The position numbers and the translations under genes are program-made. DNA of 45,087 bases from Candidatus Delongbacteria bacterium (GTDB taxonomy: Bacteria > JAGOEH01), in assembly GCA_017997825.1 (NCBI GenBank), contig JAGOEH010000007.1, forward strand, positions 1-45,087. Direction: 5' to 3'. Positions 19,436-27,957 of the stretch are shown piece after piece; position 1 is the stretch's first letter, and each line of letters starts with the position of its first letter. The notes under the pieces are model-generated. The model did no database searches. It saw only the letters and a program-made list of their open reading frames with translations, and was not told where the DNA came from.

Positions 19436-21068
19436 TCCCTCGCGATCGCTCAATCGCGTCATCCTGATCAGCATCGGCCTGTTTCTGGTCCCGCTGCTGC
19501 TGTTCACCTTTTTCCAGATGAGCGAACGGCAGAAAGAGGAAGCGCTCCTGCAGAGTGTCTATCAAAAACAGTTTGCCGGGATCCTGTTTTCCATCAATCA
19601 ATACTGCTGGGATTACAGCAAAATGATCTTTTTTACCATTCCGGAAGAAATAAAATCCAACGCCATCTCGCAGGGAAGAGTCCAGGAATGGCTGCAAAGC
19701 CGGCCGGAAATCGAATTTTTGATTCTGCATCCCCGGAATGAATCGCCCCGGGTCTATATGCCCGATTCGGTCACCCTGGCCAAAAAACGCTTATTTGAGG
19801 ATACCACCTATTTATCGGTATACGGGAATACTATTCCGCCCCTGGATACGCAGCCCATCAGCGATCCGTCCAAGATCAGCCTCCACTACCTTAAAATAGT
19901 CCACTACTATCATGATCAATATTCAAGTATGATGGAAGATGCCGGGGAAAATTATCTGCGTCCGGTCTCGATTCCCTGGGATACACTCTCCGACCGGGGG
20001 AAAAACTGTCTATTGTTTCAGGTCTCCCATCAGTTGACGGGAGCGGTCGTGATCGACAACCACCGGTTCATCAACACCATATTAAGACGCAACCTCACCT
20101 CAATCGATACAGCCGCTTTTGTATATGGGCTTCGCCTGCGCACTAATCCCGGAACCATCTATACCAGTACCGAAAACAGAAATCAGGTTTATGAACTACA
20201 GGAAAAATTCTGGATCCTGCCCGAATGGGAGCTGGTGATCGGCCTGAAGGGGGCCTCCATCCAGCAGATCATCCGTCAGAAGATCTGGCTCTCGATGGTC
20301 TTCCTGGTGGTGGTCGGGTTGACCCTGTCGGTCGGACTATTTTATCTCATCTATAATATGCGCAGGGAACGGATGCTGGCCCAAATGAAAACCGATTTTG
20401 TAGCCAATGTCTCGCATGAATTGCGCACCCCCCTGGCCCTGATCCGGATGTATGCCGAAATGATGCTGATGGGCCGGGCCATCACTCCCGAAAAAAGCCA
20501 ACACTATCACCAGGTCATCCTGAACGAATCGATCCGGCTGACCCAGTTGATCAACAATATCCTGAACTTTTCCAAAATTGAGTCCCGGCAGCGGACCTAT
20601 CACATGCAGCCGGCTCAACTGGAACCTTTACTGCGGGAAATCCTGGACATGTACCAGTTTCACCTGGAGCAAAAAGGATTTACCCTGGAACTGTCCATTC
20701 AGCCCGGTTTACCTGAAATCGAGCTGGATCGCGAGGCCGTAACCCAGGCCATCATCAATCTGCTGGACAATGCCGTAAAATTTTCCGGAGAATCCCGCCG
20801 AATCGACATCAGCCTCCAAGCTTCCGGCTTCGGCCAGGAGCTGGCTATCCGGGATTACGGAATCGGCATTCCGGCCGGGGAACAGCATAAGATTTTCGAA
20901 AAATTTTACCGGGTGGAAAACAGTCTGACCCAGTCCACCAAGGGAACCGGATTGGGACTCAGCCTGGTCCGGCATATTATGGATGCCCATGGCGGCACTA
21001 TCGGCCTGGTCAGCCGGGCCGGCCAGGGCAGCACCTTCAGTCTGAATTTTAAAAGCGGAGGAGTCTGA
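19425..21068 (+). CDS. Membrane sensor histidine kinase
   Basis: This is a 547-residue sensor kinase that phosphorylates the downstream response regulator. TM1 is at about 9-27 (ILISIGLFLVPLLLF). A large periplasmic sensor region of about 255 residues with no recognised domain follows, then TM2 at about 287-309. The HisKA dimerisation domain has phospho-acceptor H331 in NVSHELRTPLALIRM. The HATPase_c domain carries the N box NLLDNAVKFSG, the G1 box DYGIGIP, the F box KIFEKFYRVE and the G2 box GTGLGLSLV. It starts inside the preceding gene and ends 4 nt before the regulator. The signal may be sensed together with the two exported operon proteins. Confidence 0.95.
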   Translation: MKTDPSRSLNRVILISIGLFLVPLLLFTFFQMSERQKEEALLQSVYQKQFAGILFSINQYCWDYSKMIFFTIPEEIKSNAISQGRVQEWLQSRPEIEFLILHPRNESPRVYMPDSVTLAKKRLFEDTTYLSVYGNTIPPLDTQPISDPSKISLHYLKIVHYYHDQYSSMMEDAGENYLRPVSIPWDTLSDRGKNCLLFQVSHQLTGAVVIDNHRFINTILRRNLTSIDTAAFVYGLRLRTNPGTIYTSTENRNQVYELQEKFWILPEWELVIGLKGASIQQIIRQKIWLSMVFLVVVGLTLSVGLFYLIYNMRRERMLAQMKTDFVANVSHELRTPLALIRMYAEMMLMGRAITPEKSQHYHQVILNESIRLTQLINNILNFSKIESRQRTYHMQPAQLEPLLREILDMYQFHLEQKGFTLELSIQPGLPEIELDREAVTQAIINLLDNAVKFSGESRRIDISLQASGFGQELAIRDYGIGIPAGEQHKIFEKFYRVENSLTQSTKGTGLGLSLVRHIMDAHGGTIGLVSRAGQGSTFSLNFKSGGV

Positions 21069-21072
21069 GCCT

Positions 21073-21891
21073 ATGGCTACCATACTGATTGTCGAGGATG
21101 AAATCGAGATGGCCAACGGGCTGAAAGATGCCCTGGAATTTGAAGGTTATCAGGTACTGATCGCCCATGACGGGCAGCAGGGACTTGACCTGGCTTTAGG
21201 AAAGCTGCCGGCCCTGGGAGGGCTACCAGCTTTAGGAAAGCTGCCGACCTTAGGAAGGCAACCAGCCCTGGGAGAACAGCCTGTTCCAGGATGGCAACCT
21301 GGCCTGGGGGGGCAACTTGCCCTGGGAGAGCACCTTGCTCACATCGATCTGATCATTCTGGATCTGATGCTGCCCAAGAAATCGGGATTCGATGTCTGCC
21401 GCGAGATCCGTGACCACAAGCTGAAGCTGCCGATTCTAATGCTGACGGCCCGCGGCGATGAGATCGACAAGGTATTGGGACTGGAGCTGGGAGCCGACGA
21501 TTACATCACCAAGCCTTTCAGTCTGCGGGAATTACTGGCCCGGGTCAAAGCCTTGCTGCGGCGCTATCTCGATCCGGAACGCCCGCAGTCCGAACGGACC
21601 ATCATCGGCAACATCAGCGTCGATTTTGAGCATTACAGCGCCCGCGACAGCCGGGGAGAAATCGAATTCACCGTCAAGGAATTCGATATTTTAAAGTACC
21701 TGGTTCAGCACCGGGGAGAAACGGTCAGCCGCGATAAACTGATGGAATCGGTCTGGGGGTACGAGGAGGCTCCGACCTCCCGGACTGTCGACAATCATAT
21801 CCTGAGATTACGCAAGAAAATCGAGACCGATCCGGCCAATCCGGTCCATATTCTGACGGTGCACGGTATCGGCTACAAATACATCCCTTGA
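21073..21891 (+). CDS. OmpR-family response regulator with a repeat insertion in its receiver domain
   Basis: This 272-residue regulator is about 45 residues longer than typical OmpR-family members. The receiver has VEDE at 7-10, phospho-acceptor D97 in [17 protein letters not shown] and the conserved Lys of ITKPFS. The DNA-binding winged helix ends [13 protein letters not shown] and [10 protein letters not shown]. The extra residues, about 41-89, are a run of 6-residue repeats (consensus x-Q/L-P-A-L-G) between helix alpha2 and strand beta3, just before the phosphorylation site. Removing them would restore the canonical spacing to D97. The frame is intact, so the protein is probably expressed. 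Likely target: the operator array upstream of its own operon. Confidence 0.93.
   Translation: MATILIVEDEIEMANGLKDALEFEGYQVLIAHDGQQGLDLALGKLPALGGLPALGKLPTLGRQPALGEQPVPGWQPGLGGQLALGEHLAHIDLIILDLMLPKKSGFDVCREIRDHKLKLPILMLTARGDEIDKVLGLELGADDYITKPFSLRELLARVKALLRRYLDPERPQSERTIIGNISVDFEHYSARDSRGEIEFTVKEFDILKYLVQHRGETVSRDKLMESVWGYEEAPTSRTVDNHILRLRKKIETDPANPVHILTVHGIGYKYIP
21190..21341 (+). repeat. 18-bp tandem coding repeats in the response regulator
   Basis: Seven full 18-bp units plus partial ends lie in frame. A typical unit is CAACCAGCCCTGGGAGAA (21259-21276); variants carry CTTTAGGAAAG or CCTGGGGGG cores. The run ends with GAGCACCTTGCTCA (21328-21341), which is also present in the WaaF-like gene at 40773-40786. 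Units differ at several positions, so this copy looks older than those in the two downstream genes. Confidence 0.9.
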
Positions 21892-22094
21892 TTCGAGCCC
21901 GACCATTCCGCATTAATCCGAATGATTCTAAGCCTTCGATTCGACGATGGAGTAAGACGATATATCGACCCGGACAATTCCTTATTCAAATCCATCCCAT
22001 TCCCCTGCCGTCAGCCGCAGACGAGACCGACTGTCCGGCTTGCCCGGTGTCCCTGCCGCTATCGATACGGACCGGATATCGCGAGTATGCCCCG

Positions 22095-22661
22095 TTAGAA
22101 ATTGAACTGCAACTGCAATCCGATCCGCTGATGGGTGAATGTCAACGACGGATTGATCATGATCGCCCGCCGGCGATCCTTTTTCAACAGATGATGATCC
22201 ATCCAATAGGCGATGCCGGACGAAGTTACGGAAAGGATCAGATGAATTGCCAAACCATCGTGAATCACATCCCGTCCCTTGATCAAACAGGCTCCTCCGA
22301 CCACTACCGAATTGAGAGCCAGGGTGGTCAAAAATATCGGCCGCTTATGGATCGAGATCAGGGATGTTCCGGCGCAACTGCCCAATGCCAGAGATGGGAT
22401 CGTCGCTGTTCCAAGTCTATAAAAAATTGCGGCATCTTCGTTCTTTGACGTAGCGCGACACACTAAGATAATCCACGTTGGAATGGTAACCAGAGCAAAC
22501 GGCATCGCAAATCCGACCAGGCTCGATCCCAGATACAGACCATAGTGCGGCTGTTTCTTCCGGGCATTGACGAGATCCCGGATTCCGATCTCATCGGCGC
22601 TGACAGAATCGAACACCACAATAATCAGCACTATAACGGACCGGCCAAGCGTGTGTTTCAT
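22095..22661 (-). CDS. Exported multi-helix membrane protein, duplicate module member A
   Basis: The 188 residues begin at the ATG at 22661 behind a GGAATGTGG-like weak site. A signal sequence (SVIVLIIVVFDSVSA) is followed by DEIGIRDLVNARKKQPHYGLYLGSS. Several hydrophobic segments come next (about 48-66, 80-100, 108-128, 140-160), then KKDRRRAIMINPSLTFTHQRIG and a final LQLQFNF typical of an outer-membrane-type C-terminal strand. I do not recognise a family. The mature part is almost identical to the gene at 24558-25124, with the same length, but the signal peptide and one loop (about 65-85) differ completely. It is last of four genes in a mirrored A'-B'-B-A set. Confidence 0.75.
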   Translation of the reverse strand: MKHTLGRSVIVLIIVVFDSVSADEIGIRDLVNARKKQPHYGLYLGSSLVGFAMPFALVTIPTWIILVCRATSKNEDAAIFYRLGTATIPSLALGSCAGTSLISIHKRPIFLTTLALNSVVVGGACLIKGRDVIHDGLAIHLILSVTSSGIAYWMDHHLLKKDRRRAIMINPSLTFTHQRIGLQLQFNF

Positions 22662-22780
22662 ATTCCACATTCCGTGGTTAATCGGGTTTTGATCATCTGA
22701 GCGATGAATTGACAATAATCATCAACGGCAAGACTATCGATCGGTTCCACACAATCACAATCATTTTCACTATCCCATCT

Positions 22781-23596
22781 TCAACTCTTTTTAAAAAAAT
22801 CCTCCAGAAAATTGCGATAGAGCAGTTTGATATCGGCATAGATCCGGCTGCCGTGATTCAGATGAAAGCGCAAACCGGAATTGCCGGTATACAGCTCGTA
22901 CACGGTCTGATCCTCGGTGCGATAAAATACGGTGTGCACATCGAGTTTGGCTATTCTTTCAATTTCATTCCGGATGAGCGCAGCATCATGGAAATCAAGG
23001 GAGACGGAAGTGGAATCCTGACAATGGATCACCGAATCGATCACCGGGAGCATCAGATCAACCAGTTGAGGCGCTACCGATTGAATGCCGCGATAGCCGT
23101 TCAGAGCCGCTCGGGATTCCCGGATCTGCAGTAGAATCAGATCCTGATCATCGTAATTATCTCGCAGATAGGTTTCGACATACAAATCGATCGCCGCCGG
23201 ATCGGAGGTTTTGGAATAGAGGATCGGTAGAGAGAGTCCGATCACCCCTCCCAGGATGATATCCGCCAGCCTGCCCAAACAATACCCGGCATCAAAATCC
23301 GAAAAAGGAGGACCATCCCCATCCGATTTTTCTTTATCACGGCGAGAAGCGAACGGCCCGAATTTTTCGCCGGCAATCACGCCTACTGCAGCACCTATCA
23401 CATAAGCCGCCGTATTCGGTTTTCGCTTGGGAAACGTCAACTGGGAACGAGTCAGTTGAAGTTTCGATTGGCATACCGATAAGCTGTCCCGGGAAATCAG
23501 TTGTCCGTAGCATTCGGATCCATCGATCAGATTAACGAGCAAAATCCCGATCATTCCTAACGCGATCAAGCGTAATGTCATCTTATCCTTGTTCAC
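22781..23596 (-). CDS. Exported protein of unknown function, module member B
   Basis: This 271-residue protein has an N-terminal signal or anchor (LRLIALGMIGILLVNLI). A glycine-rich hydrophobic segment (YVIGAAVGVIAGEKFG) and a second one (RLADIILGGVIGLSLPILYS) flank a charged loop. A soluble C-terminal half follows (DLYVETYLRDNYDDQDLILLQIRES through DIKLLYRNFLEDFFKKS). The start is probably GTG at 23596, with GGAGG 7 nt upstream; an ATG at 23581 is an alternative. It has the same length and the same order of hydrophobic and soluble parts as the next gene upstream, suggesting divergent paralogues. No known domain is recognised. Confidence 0.7.
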   Translation of the reverse strand: MNKDKMTLRLIALGMIGILLVNLIDGSECYGQLISRDSLSVCQSKLQLTRSQLTFPKRKPNTAAYVIGAAVGVIAGEKFGPFASRRDKEKSDGDGPPFSDFDAGYCLGRLADIILGGVIGLSLPILYSKTSDPAAIDLYVETYLRDNYDDQDLILLQIRESRAALNGYRGIQSVAPQLVDLMLPVIDSVIHCQDSTSVSLDFHDAALIRNEIERIAKLDVHTVFYRTEDQTVYELYTGNSGLRFHLNHGSRIYADIKLLYRNFLEDFFKKS

Positions 23597-23681
23597 TGAT
23601 CATCCTCCACCCTTTCGCTTGAGATCGGTAAACCATCCATCGGTTACCATCATCCGAATTCTCCTCATCAAGGGGTATCGA

Positions 23682-24497
23682 TTAATGGAATGGGCCACCC
23701 CCATGACTAAAATCAAAATCCCGATGGGCTTTGTAGTAATCGAAGAGATAGGTATAGTAAAGCGATCTCAGTTTATTCAGCCCGGAATCTCCATGCTTAC
23801 TGACGGCAACGAATTCGGCCGGATAGGACATGATTCGGATGCAACTTCGATCCTCGCCCGACTCGATCGTCAAACTTTTCATGTCCATGGATAGATTATC
23901 CAGTACCGACATGATCCGATCCGGATGGGTTCCGATCTGAATCGTCTCACCGTCGCGGCTGACATAAAAACAGGAATCACAACACTCACCGACAATCTGA
24001 GCGAACGGGATTTTGATACTATTCCCCTTATCATCGCCATATAAAGACAATCGGGCTTCCGGATTGCCGATCCATACCCCATAGCCGGTATCGAGCATAG
24101 TATCGAGAAACTGTTTTATATCATGGTTACGCTGCGTTTTCAATTGAGAGGATTCAATTCCCCACCCCAAGCCCAGACCGATCAGACAACCCAGACTGAT
24201 TTTGAACAATCCCGACTTATTGATTTTCAGATGCGGTTCTCCGGATGAATTCAAATCATCATCCTTTTCCGTCAGTGCAGCAAAAACAATACCGCCGATT
24301 CCCCCTAAAACCAGACCCTTGTACTTTGTGATGCGGAATCGGGTTTGGGGACAAAGAACCTGAGTTGAATCGAAATCCGTAACCGAAGAATCAGAAAACT
24401 GGTTTTTGTAAAATCTGACATTCGGAAGATATCCCTGATCGGCATTCAGTATCTGAACAGCCATCAGAATTACAAACAGCAATCGCCATGAATCCAT
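23682..24497 (-). CDS. Exported protein of unknown function, module member B'
   Basis: The 271 residues have a signal peptide (MDSWRLLFVILMAVQILNA) and two glycine-rich hydrophobic segments (LVLGGIGGIVFAAL; ISLGCLIGLGLGWGI). A beta-rich soluble part follows, with GDDKGNSIKIPFAQIVGECCDSCFYVSRDG and an SLTIES region. The C-terminal helix KLRSLYYTYLFDYYKAH parallels IKLLYRNFLEDFF in its neighbour. It is probably a diverged paralogue of 22781-23596 by architecture; direct identity is low. SD GGGAG precedes the ATG. Function unknown. The CxxC-like pair (ECCDSC) could form disulfides in the envelope. Confidence 0.7.
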   Translation of the reverse strand: MDSWRLLFVILMAVQILNADQGYLPNVRFYKNQFSDSSVTDFDSTQVLCPQTRFRITKYKGLVLGGIGGIVFAALTEKDDDLNSSGEPHLKINKSGLFKISLGCLIGLGLGWGIESSQLKTQRNHDIKQFLDTMLDTGYGVWIGNPEARLSLYGDDKGNSIKIPFAQIVGECCDSCFYVSRDGETIQIGTHPDRIMSVLDNLSMDMKSLTIESGEDRSCIRIMSYPAEFVAVSKHGDSGLNKLRSLYYTYLFDYYKAHRDFDFSHGGGPFH

Positions 24498-24557
24498 TTT
24501 AAACTCCCAAAATTAATACCGGATCACCCCGGATCAATCCGAGCCAAAACCACCCCG

Positions 24558-25124
24558 TTAAAAATTGAACTGTAACTGCAATCCGATCCGCTGATGGGTG
24601 AATGTCAACGAAGGATTAATCATGATCGCCCGCCGGCGATCCTTTTTCAACAGACGATGATCCATCCAATAAGCGATGCCGGACGAGGTTACGGAAAGGA
24701 TCAGATGAATCGCCAAGCCGTCGTGAATCACATCCCGTCCCTTGATCAAACAAGCCCCTCCGACCACAGCCGAATTGAGAGCCAGGGTGGTCAAAAATAT
24801 CGGCCGCTTATGGATCGAGATCAGGGCTGTTCCGGCGCAACTGCCCAATGCCAGAGATGGGATCATTGCTGTTCTGAGTTGATATAAAATTGAAAGCGCG
24901 GCTAACTCTCCTTTTGCATCATCCTTAGCTATTAAGATAATCCACGTTGGAATGGTAACCAGAGCAAACGGCATCGCAAATCCGACCAGGCTCGACCCCA
25001 GATACAGACCATAGTGCGGCTGCTTCTTCCGGGCATTGACGAGATCCCGGATTCCGATCTCATCGGCTTGGATGGTCTGAAAGAATAACCACATTAACAC
25101 TATCACTATAATTGGCTTTTTCAT
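24558..25124 (-). CDS. Exported multi-helix membrane protein, duplicate module member A'
   Basis: This 188-residue near-copy of 22095-22661 shares essentially the whole mature sequence (DEIGIRDLVNARKKQPHYG onward, ending LQLQFNF). It has an unrelated signal peptide (KKPIIVIVLMWLFFQTIQA) and a different loop (AKDDAKGELAALSILYQL in place of the other copy's segment). I place the start at 25124 with GAGGAAT upstream rather than at the longer frame start. The 3' two-thirds look above 90% identical at DNA level by eye, indicating recent duplication or gene conversion. Function unknown. Confidence 0.75.
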   Translation of the reverse strand: MKKPIIVIVLMWLFFQTIQADEIGIRDLVNARKKQPHYGLYLGSSLVGFAMPFALVTIPTWIILIAKDDAKGELAALSILYQLRTAMIPSLALGSCAGTALISIHKRPIFLTTLALNSAVVGGACLIKGRDVIHDGLAIHLILSVTSSGIAYWMDHRLLKKDRRRAIMINPSLTFTHQRIGLQLQFNF

Positions 25125-25189
25125 AATTCCTCGGTCAATGATCATTATCTATCGATAATAAACCGTTATTAATCAAGTTTTAAATCCTA

Positions 25190-25357
25190 TTATCCACTAT
25201 GCGTTTCTTTTTGGATAGCACGGCGGTCAGCCTGTATAAATGCTGTCCATTTTATGGGGTGGAACAACCCTTGGATAGATTTCATAACCTACTCTGAAAA
25301 CGAACCCATTAATAAATGAATCTTAAGAATCCCGATTACCGCGATGATCTTTTTCAT
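25190..25357 (-). pseudogene. Broken small reading frame with in-frame amber codon
   Basis: Behind an AGGAGG site and a strong promoter, an ATG at 25357 opens a signal-like peptide (KKIIAVIGILKIHLL). It meets TAG after 22 codons (25289-25291). The same frame then stays open for 32 more codons to a TAA at 25190-25192. This looks like the decayed 5' end of an exported-protein gene, or else a leader peptide for the A'-B'-B-A operon. No product family can be named. The remaining gap up to the glycosidase gene, 25449-25606, is AT-rich and otherwise featureless. Confidence 0.4.
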
Positions 25358-25419
25358 CCTACCTCCTGGTTTGATTCATCGATCAAGAATACAAGGACGA
25401 TCAATAAACTATTATCTCA

Positions 25420-25448
25420 ATACTACACCACAAAAATCATCATGTCAA
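25420..25448 (-). promoter_or_regulatory. Strong promoter upstream of the A'-B'-B-A module
   Basis: On the minus strand TTGACA (25443-25448), a 17-nt spacer and TAGTAT (25420-25425). It lies 63 nt before the broken frame and about 300 nt before gene A', with no better promoter between. Confidence 0.75.
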
Positions 25449-25606
25449 GTGTTTTTTTAGCATTTTTCAGTTTATAAAAATATTAGTTATGAAATATCAA
25501 TACTTTTTTCATCCCTATTAATCCATACTATATATTACGGCAAACGTAAAGCATTACTCTGTACATCGTTAACGGGAAAAGCCGGCAATGATCCGGACGA
25601 TAGTCT

Positions 25607-26455
25607 CTATTTCACTCCCAGGAAAAAGGGGAGATGCGATTTCAGGTTAAAGTTCAGTTCAGGATGGTTCCGGGAATATAACGCGGTGGAGGATCCCCCG
25701 TCCAGGTTGATCACATCCAACGCTTTGCCCCGGAACAGATCCAAACTCAACAAGTATTCGCCCAGTTCGGTCAGATTCATTTTCTCCCGGACGATAACCA
25801 GGAATTTATCACGGTGATCAATCGAAGCCACCAGCGTCCGTTCCGCCTTCCTGCCCCCGTTGATCGAGGCATCGATCGATGCGGTATCCAACCGGCTATC
25901 ACGAATCACCAGCGGCCCGGTCTGGATCTCGAGGATGTCGGGTCCGGATTGAGGTTGGTAATCCCGATAAGGATAAAAATCGATCCGGTTTTGGCTCCGG
26001 TCATAGCGGATAATATGGGTCAATTGTTTGTCCTCGGCGATCGGGGCGATCGAATCGCCGAAGATGCTCAGCAGGCCGACATGCTGAATCCCGGTATAAT
26101 ACCCTTTCAGCAGATCTCGTTGGCCGGAAAAATAGGAGGCATTGACCAGATAATTCCAGCCTTCTGCCTCGGCGGTTTCCTGCACTGTTCGGGTATTGGC
26201 GGGGAAATAGATAAAATGGAGGGTATCGGGAACGGCAATCAGGGTGACCTGATGATCCGGGTACTGATGGATGATCATCCGGCCATCCCGGATGGTTTCA
26301 GTCGGAGCGCCCCATGGAACCGCGCTGTCATGAAGGGGCTTGGCGGATTGACAGACCGATAATCCGAACAGGGCCGACAATCCCAAAACAATTCCCATCA
26401 GTCGGAATCTCAATACGCCGGTTTTCTGCCGACAATCACACCGTTCGTGATTCAT
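25607..26455 (-). CDS. Phosphodiester glycosidase-family (NAGPA-like) exported protein
   Basis: I start this 282-residue protein at the ATG at 26455, preceded by GGAGGATAAAA; the longer frame adds a charged N-terminus without a site. A hydrophobic segment (LMGIVLGLSALFGLSVCQSA) may be a signal or lipoprotein sequence. The rest matches the phosphodiester glycosidase domain (PF09992): NASYFSG, a GPLVIRDSRLDTASI stretch, RTLVASIDHRDKFLVIV and the signature NLDGGSSTALY near the end. Family members such as the human uncovering enzyme cleave GlcNAc-1-phosphodiesters. In bacteria they are linked to surface or exopolysaccharides, so the substrate here is inferred only. Confidence 0.85.
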   Translation of the reverse strand: MNHERCDCRQKTGVLRFRLMGIVLGLSALFGLSVCQSAKPLHDSAVPWGAPTETIRDGRMIIHQYPDHQVTLIAVPDTLHFIYFPANTRTVQETAEAEGWNYLVNASYFSGQRDLLKGYYTGIQHVGLLSIFGDSIAPIAEDKQLTHIIRYDRSQNRIDFYPYRDYQPQSGPDILEIQTGPLVIRDSRLDTASIDASINGGRKAERTLVASIDHRDKFLVIVREKMNLTELGEYLLSLDLFRGKALDVINLDGGSSTALYSRNHPELNFNLKSHLPFFLGVK

Positions 26456-26532
26456 TTTTATCCTCCGCCTTTTCCCTGAGTCTTCATTCCTTTTCATTCT
26501 GTTCAGCAACAGGTGTTATCCATGCTTCAAAC

Positions 26533-26553
26533 AACCCAAATACCGGTTGGGTT
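26533..26553 (-). terminator. Hairpin after the FISUMP gene
   Basis: AACCCAA and TTGGGTT form a 7-bp perfect stem with a 7-nt loop. On the minus strand GTTTG follows. It lies 50 nt downstream of the 26604 stop and may end the 32306-26604 transcription unit. Confidence 0.4.
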
Positions 26554-26603
26554 CCCGTGAAAACCAACATAGGCTATCCTTTTTCCAATCAGAACAAATT
26601 CGA

Positions 26604-27941
26604 TCAATATTGATTCTTGATACATCGTACCGAGCAGCCAATTTTTTTATTACACGGACACCATAATATGGCTGCTGCAAAGGAATCTATGAATCTCCCT
26701 AGTGCATTATTATCATCATGCTCCGTGCAGGACCAGAAATTAGCAATGCCACCAATGCCTGTATATGCTCCGGGGAATTCGGGGTGTTCTCCAATACGAG
26801 CTCCGGCTGGGAGGGCGGTAAATCCGCTGCTGTTGGTTGCGGATTGATTCGGAGCCTCCCAGTGCTCCGTGCCGGCTTCTTTCATCTTTCCTCCGGCTTT
26901 ACTCCTCCCGCCAAGATAGTTGATCAGAGTCTCCCATTCCGCATGATCGGGAATATGCCAGCCTCTGGGTGCAATTCCCCGCGAATCCATGACGGCATAC
27001 CAATTGTAAAGCCGTCCGTAGGTCGCAACATACGATGTGTCATTGTCGTAATTGCAATAGGCTCCGGTCGTCAATTCACTCCACTGTATGCTGTCCGTGA
27101 TATTCGGTATTTCAGCCTTATTCCGGTATCGGGTTGTCCTTAGGTTTTCAGCCATCCAAATCTGATCACCGATTTGGACCGTTTTGTAGGTAATTCCGTC
27201 GCGAGGATCGGTAAATTCGCCATAGATCGACCTGAAATCAAATTTGTAGCATTCTCCGCCATTCGGGATCTGATTGTCCAGGGTATCATTGATGTATTCG
27301 GTCGCATACCCGATAAAGCGATAGGTATCGCCGGGATTGAATGATCCGGTTTTGTTCAGTGATGGATGGTCATCCGAAATCTGCCCCTGATGGACGATGG
27401 TGATTGTCTGTCCGGTCGTTCGGCCCATTTTCAATACCTTGATCGATTGGGTTTCTTCTCCTGTCGTGGCTGCAATAATGTAAATCCCCTGAGCCAGGCC
27501 TTTTCCCTCCAGACTGAAATGATGACATCCCGCCCCGTATTCTCCAGTCATGGATGCTGTTTTCCGTCCCACCAGATCAAAAACCGAGATGGTCAATGGT
27601 TTTTGAGCCTGAAGATGGATTGTGAAACCGGCTTGGTTTTCAAAGGGATTCGGGGAGTTCCGAGAGATGGAGAAATTTGAAGGATCAATTATACCGGATT
27701 CCTCAATTCCCGTAAAACCGTCCAAATCCAATGTGTTTGACAAAATCAGGGTCGTATCGCGGAACTGGGTTTTATTCAGGACCCTGATGCTGTCGATCTC
27801 AACCACCTTTCCGACAGAGGTGTCTCTCCCGATGAAACGGATCTCATGAGCCAATGAAACATGCGTCATTATCATACTGCCGACTATCGTCATCATCGTT
27901 ATCATAATGATAAATCGGCTGATTGTCATTTTCAATTCCAT
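26604..27941 (-). CDS. Exported FISUMP-domain protein with an internal sorting-type domain
   Basis: The 445 residues begin with a hydrophobic signal region (FIIMITMMTIVGSMIM). A sorting/FlgD-like domain sits unusually at about 85-175: SRNSPNPFENQAGFTIHL, SVFDLVGRKTASM, GLAQGIYIIAATTGEETQSIKVLKMG. The C-terminal 230 residues are the Fibrobacter succinogenes major paralogous domain: DGITYKTVQIGDQIWMAENL, YGRLYNWYAV, RGWHIPDHAEWETLINYLGG, SGFTALPAG, ANFWSCTEHD and CSVRCIK. FISUMP domains are common in FCB surface proteins; their function is not established. Because the sorting-type domain is not terminal, it may act as a structural Ig-like domain here. It probably shares a transcript with the gene 16 nt upstream. 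Confidence 0.87.
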   Translation of the reverse strand: MELKMTISRFIIMITMMTIVGSMIMTHVSLAHEIRFIGRDTSVGKVVEIDSIRVLNKTQFRDTTLILSNTLDLDGFTGIEESGIIDPSNFSISRNSPNPFENQAGFTIHLQAQKPLTISVFDLVGRKTASMTGEYGAGCHHFSLEGKGLAQGIYIIAATTGEETQSIKVLKMGRTTGQTITIVHQGQISDDHPSLNKTGSFNPGDTYRFIGYATEYINDTLDNQIPNGGECYKFDFRSIYGEFTDPRDGITYKTVQIGDQIWMAENLRTTRYRNKAEIPNITDSIQWSELTTGAYCNYDNDTSYVATYGRLYNWYAVMDSRGIAPRGWHIPDHAEWETLINYLGGRSKAGGKMKEAGTEHWEAPNQSATNSSGFTALPAGARIGEHPEFPGAYTGIGGIANFWSCTEHDDNNALGRFIDSFAAAILWCPCNKKIGCSVRCIKNQY

Positions 27942-27957
27942 TCGATCACCCCATTTG

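Noticed and set aside
21190-21341. Assembly error or frameshift as explanation of the response-regulator insert
   Set aside because: The frame is maintained, the units are diverged from each other, and the same element with the same 14-bp end recurs 19 kb away, so a real insertion is more likely, though read data would settle it.
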